Positions 1 to 5,199 of a DNA stretch of 5,199 nucleotides are shown in pieces; position 1 is the first letter of the stretch; the number at the start of each line of letters is the position of its first letter. Below the pieces are notes generated by a model. That model searched no databases. It had not been told where the DNA came from and saw only the letters and a list, made by a program, of their open reading frames with translations. Origin of the DNA: Methylophilaceae bacterium (GTDB lineage: Bacteria > Pseudomonadota > Gammaproteobacteria > Burkholderiales > Methylophilaceae); NCBI GenBank assembly GCA_003533095.1, contig DOEL01000085.1, positions 2,508 to 7,706 on the forward strand, in the 5' to 3' direction. The position numbers and the translations under genes were made by a program.

Positions 1-631
<631 letters not shown>

Positions 632-632
632 T

Positions 633-1382
633 ATGAATATTCTTTTATCTAATGATGATGGTTACGATGCGCCAGGTATTAAAACACTTGCAAACTATTT
701 AAAAAAAATAGCACATGTCACAATTGTAGCCCCCGATCGAAATAGAAGTGGTGCAAGCAATTCTTTGTCACTTGATCGTCCACTTAAAGTCACAGAAATT
801 GAAAAAGATTATTATCACGTTAATGGTACGCCGACAGATTGTGTCCATTTAGCTTTAACAGGGTTGTTAGACACAATGCCAGATATGGTGATCTCAGGCA
901 TTAACAATGGGGCCAATATGGGTGACGACACAATTTACTCTGGTACCGTGGCAGCGGCGATGGAAGGCTATTTATTAGATATTCCCTCCTTTGCAATTTC
1001 AATGTCACAACATGAAGCAAGACACTTTGAAACAGCTGCATCTATTACAATTGATCTTATTTTGCATTACCAAAAAAATAAACCTAAAGATGCAATGCTA
1101 TTAAATATTAATGTACCCGATATTCCATTAGAAAAAATTCAAGGTATTCATATCACAAGGCTTGGAAAAAGACATAAAGCAGAGCCTGTCAATAAAACAC
1201 AAGATGATGATGGCAATACTTTGTATTGGGTGGGTGCTGCTGGTCTTCCTAATGATGGCGGTGAAGGTACTGATTTTTATTCAGTTGACCATGGGTTTGT
1301 GTCAGTGTCCCCAATTCACGCAGACCTTACAAGACACAATCAAATTAATGATTTAAAAAAATGGATAAATAACTTTAAATGA
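633..1382 (+). CDS. surE: 5'/3'-nucleotidase SurE
   Basis: SurE is a cytosolic, divalent-metal-dependent phosphatase that removes phosphate from nucleoside 5'- and 3'-monophosphates, and in some species from short polyphosphate; it is linked to stationary-phase survival. The 249-residue length matches the family (about 250). The metal site is complete: Asp8 and Asp9 in [12 protein letters not shown], Ser39 in [10 protein letters not shown], and Asn91 in [12 protein letters not shown]. Further family motifs are [11 protein letters not shown] (65-75) and [11 protein letters not shown] (102-112). The ATG is fixed by the N-terminal [10 protein letters not shown], which cannot be shortened. No good ribosome binding site precedes it; it begins one base after the DUF2069 stop, and its own TGA overlaps the nlpD ATG. 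In many proteobacteria pcm (isoaspartyl methyltransferase) sits between surE and nlpD; here it is absent. Confidence -1.
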   Translation: MNILLSNDDGYDAPGIKTLANYLKKIAHVTIVAPDRNRSGASNSLSLDRPLKVTEIEKDYYHVNGTPTDCVHLALTGLLDTMPDMVISGINNGANMGDDTIYSGTVAAAMEGYLLDIPSFAISMSQHEARHFETAASITIDLILHYQKNKPKDAMLLNINVPDIPLEKIQGIHITRLGKRHKAEPVNKTQDDDGNTLYWVGAAGLPNDGGEGTDFYSVDHGFVSVSPIHADLTRHNQINDLKKWINNFK

Positions 1383-2359
1383 GACTGATTTTTTTTATTA
1401 TTTATAGTGTTTTATTTTCACTTATTAGTGGCTGCGCATCTAACGCTCCAGCGCCAGTGATTGAGAAAAAAATTACGACAGATAAATCAACGACATCACA
1501 AAAAAATAAATCTATTGTTCGAGCAAAAAGAGATCCCGGTCAACCATGTCCTGATACTTATATCGTTAAACCCGGTGACACACTTTATAGCTTAAGCCTG
1601 GATTGTGGCTTCTATTACAAAGAAGTTGCTCAAGCAAATGACATTAAAGAACCCTATGCTATTAAAGTGGGTGACAAAATAAAATTTAGCCAAGTTAAAA
1701 CAAACAATCCTGTTGGGACTTCAAATGAAATTAAAAAAAATGAAGAGGTTATTACAACGCCCTTAAAAAATTATGAAGAAGCCGTCACAAATACAGAAGC
1801 GCCAACGCAGTCACAAACAAAACCAACCACAGGCGGTATAGTTCATTTAGACAGTCCTAAAGCTTATATAGAAAAATATACGGATGAAGCTTATAACCAT
1901 AAAACGGTAACACCTCAAACTTCAGCGCAACCAGTTAATAATAGTCCTGTCCCAACTTCCAAAGAAGTAACGCCTATTGTTTTAGAGGATAAAGTAGATT
2001 GGCAATGGCCGACCAAGGGTAAATTAGAAAATATTTTTAATGAAGCCCAAGGTCAAAAAGGCGTTGATATTGTAGGCTCACTTGGACAAGAGATTAAGGC
2101 AGCTGGATCCGGCAAAGTCATTTATAGCGGCGAAGATCTTAAGGGGTATGGCAAACTCGTGATCATTAAACACAATAACACTTATTTATCTGTTTACGCT
2201 CACAACAAAGAGCTTCTCGTTAAAGAAGGTCAAGTGATTACCAAAGGACAAAAGATTGCAACAATGGGAGATTCTGGAACGGATAAAGTGAAACTTCACT
2301 TCGAAATTAGAAAGCAGGGTCAATCAGTTGATCCAACTAGTTTTCTCGGGCAGCCTTAA
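1379..2359 (+). CDS. nlpD: NlpD-type murein hydrolase activator: lipoprotein with LysM and degenerate LytM (M23) domain
   Basis: NlpD is an outer-membrane lipoprotein that activates the periplasmic amidase AmiC, which splits septal peptidoglycan in cell division. The 326 residues begin with a lipoprotein signal: a hydrophobic stretch at 3-17 and a lipobox ISGC with the lipidated cysteine at 19. A LysM peptidoglycan-binding domain (about 60-104, [13 protein letters not shown] to VGDKIKF) is followed by a Thr/Pro/Gln/Asn/Lys-rich linker (about 105-205) and a LytM/M23 domain (about 207-323). The catalytic site is incomplete: Gln226 replaces the first zinc-ligand histidine (QKGVD for HxGxD), and Lys305 replaces the first histidine of HxH (KLHFEI). 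Asp230, His275 and His307 remain. This fits the non-enzymatic activator role of NlpD rather than a peptidase. The gene overlaps surE by four bases. Its 3' end overlaps a convergent gene by 23 bp, and rpoS, the frequent downstream neighbour, is absent. Confidence -1.
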   Translation: MRLIFFIIYSVLFSLISGCASNAPAPVIEKKITTDKSTTSQKNKSIVRAKRDPGQPCPDTYIVKPGDTLYSLSLDCGFYYKEVAQANDIKEPYAIKVGDKIKFSQVKTNNPVGTSNEIKKNEEVITTPLKNYEEAVTNTEAPTQSQTKPTTGGIVHLDSPKAYIEKYTDEAYNHKTVTPQTSAQPVNNSPVPTSKEVTPIVLEDKVDWQWPTKGKLENIFNEAQGQKGVDIVGSLGQEIKAAGSGKVIYSGEDLKGYGKLVIIKHNNTYLSVYAHNKELLVKEGQVITKGQKIATMGDSGTDKVKLHFEIRKQGQSVDPTSFLGQP

Positions 2360-2726
2360 ATTCGCCTTTAGCTTCTCTTTCGTAATAGTCTCTTACAGAT
2401 GACATATCGTGGTCTCTTGCCCACTGGATAATGACATCTAGCGCTGATGCGCCGATTTGACCAATCTGAGTATGAATACCAGCTTGCTCTCTGATAATCA
2501 GAAGACCTGGAATTTTATCAACTTGGAAATATTCACCAATTTCAGGATCCGCTTCAATATCTACCATTCCAAATACGATATCTTTATTTTTATCTGAAGC
2601 CGCCTCAAATATAGGGGTAAATGCAACACAAGGCTCACACCAAGGCGCCCAAAAATCAACAATCACAAAGTCATTTGCTTCGATTGTTTTTTTAAAATTC
2701 TTTTTTGTTAGCTTGACTGTTGCCAT
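2337..2726 (-). CDS. Thioredoxin-fold protein with CEPC active site and charged C-terminal tail
   Basis: This is a 129-residue cytosolic thioredoxin-family protein; no signal peptide is seen. The redox motif is WCEPC with cysteines at 30 and 33, preceded by the core strand VIVDFWAP containing Asp24, the buried acid of thioredoxins. The cis-proline is Pro73 (KIPGLL). The final helix of the fold lies at about 94-105. A hydrophilic tail of about 23 residues (107-129, rich in Arg, Glu, Lys and Asp) follows, beyond the usual 105-110 residue length. The Glu in CxPC differs from the Gly of classic thioredoxins and should shift the redox potential, so I do not call it trxA. It probably reduces disulfides in partner proteins. 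It lies 32 bases after the nitroreductase gene on the same strand, so co-transcription is likely. A weak GGGA sits about 8 bases before the ATG. The last seven codons overlap nlpD antisense. Confidence -1.
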   Translation of the reverse strand: MATVKLTKKNFKKTIEANDFVIVDFWAPWCEPCVAFTPIFEAASDKNKDIVFGMVDIEADPEIGEYFQVDKIPGLLIIREQAGIHTQIGQIGASALDVIIQWARDHDMSSVRDYYEREAKGEFKAAREN

Positions 2727-2758
2727 CTATATATCCCAATTAAATTCATTTTAAGAAA

Positions 2759-3355
2759 CTATACCGACTTTTCACCCCATTGATTGGTATAAAAAATTTC
2801 CCTAAGAGGTTTACGTTTCCGAGCTTCTTTTTCTTTTATTAATACTTCTTCACGCATTTTATCTATTGCAAGCGGATAGCCAATTGCAATAAAAGACATT
2901 AGATCATACTGGCTTGGAATTTGAAATAATTGTCTTGTTTTTTCAACGTCAAATCCACCCATTTGATGGGCAACTAACCCCAAACTTGTCGCTTGAAGAC
3001 AGATATTTTCACAAGCAGCTCCCGTATCGAACTGACTCCATCGATTAGGTTTTTCAGTGTTCGAGAAATGCTTGTGAGCGCAAGCTAAAATTAAAATAGA
3101 TGCATCCATAGCCCAGTTTTGATTTCCAATAGATAAGCAATTAAGTGCTTGTGTCCATGAAGTCGCATCTTTCTTTTGAAACACAATAAACTGCCAGGGC
3201 TGCTCCCCCATGCACGAAGGACTCCATCTTGCAGCTTCCATGAGAGATAAAAGGGATTCTTGAGAGACACATTCTGAAGGATCGTAGGCTCTAGAGCTCC
3301 ATCTATCCGATAGAATTGGATGAATAGGCTGTTCAGTAATAGCTGGTTTTTTCAT
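2759..3355 (-). CDS. Nitroreductase family FMN oxidoreductase
   Basis: This gene encodes a probable cytosolic, dimeric, FMN-dependent NAD(P)H oxidoreductase of the nitroreductase superfamily; the natural substrate is unknown. From the ATG at 3355 the protein has 198 residues, normal for the family. Visible motifs are DRWSSRAYDP (17-26, the Arg-Ser-Arg phosphate/FMN-binding segment), AARWSPSCMGEQPWQFIV (41-58, the usual A-x-x-PS-x-x-x-QPW-x-F block), the DTGAACENICLQATSLGL helix (110-127) that contacts flavin, and FIAIGYPL (155-162). The reading frame can be extended to a TTG at 3418, giving 219 residues. I reject that start because the 21 extra residues resemble nothing in the family and because the TTG lies in a likely -35 box. 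No clear Shine-Dalgarno sequence precedes the chosen ATG. The gene probably shares a transcript with the thioredoxin-fold gene 32 bases downstream, forming a small redox unit. Confidence -1.
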   Translation of the reverse strand: MKKPAITEQPIHPILSDRWSSRAYDPSECVSQESLLSLMEAARWSPSCMGEQPWQFIVFQKKDATSWTQALNCLSIGNQNWAMDASILILACAHKHFSNTEKPNRWSQFDTGAACENICLQATSLGLVAHQMGGFDVEKTRQLFQIPSQYDLMSFIAIGYPLAIDKMREEVLIKEKEARKRKPLREIFYTNQWGEKSV

Positions 3356-3363
3356 TAAGTAAG

Positions 3364-3402
3364 CTATCTTTATGTTGAAAGTTGTCTCTATAATAAAGAT
3401 AG
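3364..3402. repeat. Perfect 10-bp inverted repeat in divergent promoter, candidate operator
   Basis: CTATCTTTAT at 3364-3373 is the exact reverse complement of ATAAAGATAG at 3393-3402. The arms are separated by 19 bases, which puts their centres 29 bp apart, close to three helical turns. The right arm overlaps the edges of both -10 boxes, and the left arm lies just past the minus-strand transcript start. It is not a terminator: the loop is long, the arms are AT-rich, and neither predicted transcript contains both arms. It could be a binding site for a dimeric or looping regulator; which one is unknown. Confidence -1.
3389..3394 (+). promoter_or_regulatory. Probable -10 box for the PsiE-family gene and tadA
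   Basis: There is a perfect TATAAT on the plus strand, 47 bases before the PsiE-family ATG. The predicted transcript start is near 3401. No convincing -35 box lies 16-18 bases upstream (the positions hold TATCTT or ATCTTT), so the promoter may be weak or activator-dependent. It shares five bases with the -10 box of the opposite promoter, so only one polymerase could open this site at a time. Confidence -1.
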
Positions 3403-3418
3403 TTTTCACTTCCTTCAA
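3390..3418 (-). promoter_or_regulatory. Probable sigma-70 promoter for nitroreductase - thioredoxin
   Basis: On the minus strand, TTGAAG (3418-3413) and TATTAT (3395-3390) are separated by 17 bases. This matches TTGACA at four of six positions and TATAAT at five of six, with optimal spacing. The predicted transcript start is near 3383, leaving a short leader of about 28 bases before the ATG at 3355. The -10 box overlaps that of the divergent promoter. This is a prediction by eye. Confidence -1.
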
Positions 3419-3428
3419 ATTTAATTCA

Positions 3429-3434
3429 AAAGGA
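3429..3434 (+). promoter_or_regulatory. Ribosome binding site of the PsiE-family gene
   Basis: AAAGGA ends 7 bases before the ATG at 3442. It is one of the few clear Shine-Dalgarno sequences in the window and fixes that start. Confidence -1.
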
Positions 3435-3441
3435 TTCCATC

Positions 3442-3909
3442 ATGATTCAAACTGAACTTCCATCCGAATTTAAAGGGATTAATCGATTTGCTATTAAAGC
3501 TATGCTTTATTTAAATGGATTAGCCCATATTATTATTGGCCTCGCCTTGGCGACCTCGATTATTATGTTTACTTGGCTTTTCTTTATTGAAATCAACACT
3601 GCAGCCAATGCCCACAATCTTATTCATGGCTTTATTCATGCATTAGGTACTTTAATGCTTCTTTGGTCCATATCCGCCCTGATTTCTGCCGAAATGAGAT
3701 ATCTCAATGGAAGTAAGTTAGAGGTTGAAACTTTTATTGAAGTTGTGATGGTACTTTTTCTTCGAAAACTTATTGTGCTTCCTGTACAAGATTCAACTCC
3801 CACATTCGAAGAGGTTAGTATTTGGGTTGGGGGTGCATTCCTGATTGGCTTACTTTACATCTTAGTGATTCACTTTAAAAAAATAATTTCTGATCCCAAG
3901 AAAAAATAA
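3442..3909 (+). CDS. PsiE family (phosphate-starvation-inducible E-like) membrane protein
   Basis: This is a 155-residue inner-membrane protein with four predicted helices (about residues 24-50, 61-83, 97-115 and 126-145) and a lysine-rich C-terminus. It resembles the PsiE family in the layout of its four helices and in the block from about 79 to 113, with AEMRYLNG, FIEVVMVLFLRKLIVLP and especially the acidic residue followed by the RKLI turn in helix 3. PsiE was named in E. coli as a phosphate-starvation-inducible gene, but its molecular function is unknown. I see no Pho-box-like direct repeat upstream, so phosphate control is not supported here. It is slightly longer than E. coli PsiE (136 residues). 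tadA follows after 8 bases, so the two probably share a transcript. The assignment rests on remembered family features, so a different four-helix membrane family is possible. Confidence -1.
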   Translation: MIQTELPSEFKGINRFAIKAMLYLNGLAHIIIGLALATSIIMFTWLFFIEINTAANAHNLIHGFIHALGTLMLLWSISALISAEMRYLNGSKLEVETFIEVVMVLFLRKLIVLPVQDSTPTFEEVSIWVGGAFLIGLLYILVIHFKKIISDPKKK

Positions 3910-3917
3910 ACCGCCCC

Positions 3918-4379
3918 ATGACAGATGATGATTTCAGATTTATGAAACTAGCGCTAGAGCTAGCAAAAAAAGCTGAATTGAAAGATGAAGTCCCTGTGGG
4001 CGCTCTTGTTGTTAGAAACGGTGAAATCATCGGTCGGGGTATGAATGCTTCCATAAGTGATCATGATCCTACTTCGCACGCTGAAATCAACGCCATCAGA
4101 GATGCTGCTAAAGCAATCAAAAATTATCGATTAAAGGATTGCTCGATTTACGTCACTCTAGAGCCATGTGCTATGTGTGTTGGAGCCATTCAACACGCGC
4201 GTATTGAAAAAATCATCTATGGTGCTCCTGATCCAAAAACAGGGGCTTGCGGAAGTACGGTTGATCTCATTAATATTAAAGAAATTAACCATCATGCAGA
4301 AGCGGTAGGAGGTATTTTAGAAAAAGAATGTGGTCAAATACTCAAAGACTTCTTTCTTTCAAAAAGAAAAAAGCCCTAG
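3918..4379 (+). CDS. tadA: tRNA(Arg) adenosine-34 deaminase TadA
   Basis: TadA is an essential, zinc-dependent, homodimeric cytosolic enzyme that converts the wobble adenosine of tRNA-Arg(ACG) to inosine, allowing it to read CGU, CGC and CGA codons. The 153-residue length is typical. All active-site residues are present: zinc ligand His54 and proton-shuttling Glu56 in HAEINAI, and zinc ligands Cys84 and Cys87 in EPCAMCVGA. Asn43 (GRGMNASIS) sits at the position that contacts substrate. DPKTGACGS (105-113) is also characteristic of TadA rather than of cytosine or guanine deaminases. The ATG at 3918 gives the normal N-terminus; no Shine-Dalgarno sequence precedes it (the 8-base gap is C-rich), so translation may be coupled to the PsiE-family gene. 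The last three codons and the stop form the left arm of a terminator hairpin. Confidence -1.
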   Translation: MTDDDFRFMKLALELAKKAELKDEVPVGALVVRNGEIIGRGMNASISDHDPTSHAEINAIRDAAKAIKNYRLKDCSIYVTLEPCAMCVGAIQHARIEKIIYGAPDPKTGACGSTVDLINIKEINHHAEAVGGILEKECGQILKDFFLSKRKKP

Positions 4380-4400
4380 TTTTCTAGGGCTTTTTTATTT
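4367..4400. terminator. Bidirectional intrinsic terminator between tadA and the YccA-like gene
   Basis: The arms at 4367-4379 and 4384-4396 pair over 13 bases with a TTTT loop; the GC-rich core is GCCCTAG with CTAGGGC. On the plus strand a T-run (4391-4396, then ATTT) forms the tail. On the minus strand the A-rich stretch at 4361-4372 gives an equivalent U-tract, so the hairpin can end both tadA (stop at 4377-4379) and the convergent gene ending at 4412. The tadA stop codon lies inside the left arm. Confidence -1.
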
Positions 4401-4411
4401 CAATAAAACAG

Positions 4412-5095
4412 TTAATCTCTATTACCTAAAATTGCCATTAATAACTGAAGTAGATTCACAAATAAGTTATAAATGTTCATGTAAAGCGCTAACGTTGCCA
4501 TGATGTAGTTTGTTTCTCCGCCGTTTACGATGCGACTCACATCATAAAGAATGAATCCAGAGAATAATAAAACCGCAACACCCGACAATGCTAAAGCCAT
4601 CGCAGGCACTTGAAAAAATAAATTAGCAAGAGAAGCTAAGATGAGAAGAATGATACCAATCATCAAAAATTTTCCCATAAAGCTAAAATCTTTTTTAGTG
4701 GTCGTTGCAATTGTCGCTAAGGTTAAAAAGATAGCGGCGGTGCCACCTGCGGCAAGGCCAACAATTTGAGCGCCATTACTTAGATGAAATGCAACCTGAA
4801 GAATTGGGCCTAACATCACACCTAAGAATAAGGTTAATGCTAATAGAAGAACAACACCTAGACTGTTATTGCGATTTGCTTGAATTGCAAAAAACAAGCC
4901 AAACATACCAGCCATAAGCATAATAGCGAACATAATAGGATGTTGTTGAGCAAATAAGAAGCTCATGCTCATACCTATATATGCACCGATTGTTGTTGGA
5001 ATAAGTGATAAACCAAGTAAAGCATAAGTATTTCTTAGTACTTTATTTGTCGCTAATGCTGATTGCGACTGGCTTTCAATTCTTACATTTTCCAT
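4412..5095 (-). CDS. yccA: YccA-like Bax inhibitor-1 family membrane protein
   Basis: This is a 227-residue inner-membrane protein with about seven hydrophobic helices from residue 25 to 222 and a polar N-terminal tail (1-20). It belongs to the Bax inhibitor-1 (BI-1/YccA) family. It resembles the E. coli YccA branch in ATNKVLRNTYALLGLSL (15-31), TTKKDFSFMG (132-141), NGGETNYIMATLALY (191-205) and the final Arg-Asp. In E. coli, YccA binds and modulates the membrane protease FtsH, and its N-terminal tail matters for its own degradation; whether this holds here is inference. Asp185 (LYDVSR) matches the first aspartate of the calcium/pH-sensing pair known from Bacillus YetJ. The second position is Asn207 (LYMNIYNLF), so the pair is incomplete. 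The gene is monocistronic by its context: its own promoter, a strong ribosome binding site and a shared terminator. Confidence -1.
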   Translation of the reverse strand: MENVRIESQSQSALATNKVLRNTYALLGLSLIPTTIGAYIGMSMSFLFAQQHPIMFAIMLMAGMFGLFFAIQANRNNSLGVVLLLALTLFLGVMLGPILQVAFHLSNGAQIVGLAAGGTAAIFLTLATIATTTKKDFSFMGKFLMIGIILLILASLANLFFQVPAMALALSGVAVLLFSGFILYDVSRIVNGGETNYIMATLALYMNIYNLFVNLLQLLMAILGNRD

Positions 5096-5100
5096 GTTTT

Positions 5101-5108
5101 TTCCTCTT
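5101..5108 (-). promoter_or_regulatory. Ribosome binding site of the YccA-like gene
   Basis: On the minus strand AAGAGGAA ends 5 bases before the ATG at 5095, with GAGG about 7 bases away. It is a strong Shine-Dalgarno match and supports this start. Confidence -1.
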
Positions 5109-5132
5109 AAAAGTTTTAAATACTGTCGTTAG

Positions 5133-5159
5133 ATTATAGAACTTACCAAATAGTTTCAA
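5133..5159 (-). promoter_or_regulatory. Probable sigma-70 promoter of the YccA-like gene
   Basis: On the minus strand TTGAAA (5159-5154) and a perfect TATAAT (5138-5133) are separated by 15 bases, shorter than the ideal 17. The predicted transcript start is near 5126, giving a leader of about 30 bases. The -10 box is convincing; the -35 assignment is less certain because of the spacing. Nothing else can be assigned between 5096 and the window end. Confidence -1.
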
Positions 5160-5199
5160 TATTCATTTGCATTATTTTACAGAGCCATAATCTGGCTTG

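Noticed and set aside
1162..1356. 64-codon open frame inside surE on the same strand
   Set aside because: It lies wholly within surE in another frame, has no recognisable domain, and surE is complete with all of its motifs.
2360..2420. Terminator after nlpD
   Set aside because: The CCTT repeats here (near 2354 and 2368) are direct, not inverted, and no stable stem with a T-run could be drawn.
3420..3425. Second -10-like TTTAAT before the PsiE-family gene
   Set aside because: It has no -35 partner at 15-18 bases, would place the transcript start almost at the ribosome binding site, and is a weaker match than the TATAAT at 3389.
3403..3441. Pho box upstream of the PsiE-family gene
   Set aside because: No pair of CTGTCAT-like direct repeats with 11-bp spacing could be found.
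5183..5197. Small inverted repeat AGCCA-N5-TGGCT near the window end
   Set aside because: It is only a 5-bp stem with no T-run visible on either strand; what lies beyond the window is unknown.
5172..5198. Possible C-terminal tail of another minus-strand gene (frame KPDYGSVK then stop)
   Set aside because: Eight codons at the window edge are too few to tell a gene end from chance; the other frames also contain stops nearby.

Overview
The window looks like ordinary chromosome from an AT-rich, tightly packed proteobacterium. My best guess is a streamlined betaproteobacterium, such as the Methylophilales (OM43 or Methylopumilus-like). The reasons are the low GC (roughly 35-40% by eye), gaps of a few bases or overlaps between genes, the wrbA - DUF2069 - surE - nlpD order, and proteins of clear beta/gammaproteobacterial type. 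The taxonomic placement is inference; no rRNA or other marker gene is present.

Layout. Positions 1-2359 (+) hold a four-gene cluster: the C-terminal half of a WrbA-type NAD(P)H:quinone oxidoreductase, a small DUF2069 membrane protein, the nucleotidase SurE, and the NlpD-type LysM/LytM lipoprotein. These genes are joined by ATGA overlaps or a 1-base gap. Positions 2337-3355 (-) hold a two-gene redox cluster of an FMN nitroreductase followed by a thioredoxin-fold protein. The thioredoxin gene collides tail-to-tail with nlpD in a 23-bp overlap. Positions 3356-3441 form a divergent promoter region in which two oppositely directed -10 boxes overlap, with a perfect 10-bp inverted repeat around them. 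Positions 3442-4379 (+) hold a PsiE-family membrane protein and tadA, the essential tRNA adenosine deaminase. A strong bidirectional terminator hairpin (4367-4400) contains the tadA stop codon and also serves the convergent gene at 4412-5095 (-), a YccA/Bax inhibitor-1 family membrane protein with its own promoter and a good ribosome binding site. The last 100 bases hold that promoter and nothing else that I can identify.

Functions fall into housekeeping groups: quinone and flavin redox (WrbA, nitroreductase, thioredoxin), nucleotide clean-up (SurE), cell-wall amidase activation (NlpD), tRNA wobble modification (TadA) and membrane protein quality control (YccA).

I see no mobile element, CRISPR array, RNA gene, defence system or other undescribed multi-gene system. 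The points most worth a second look are the symmetric divergent promoter, the absence of pcm and rpoS from their usual places beside surE and nlpD, the terminator embedded in tadA, and active-site substitutions in NlpD and YccA.
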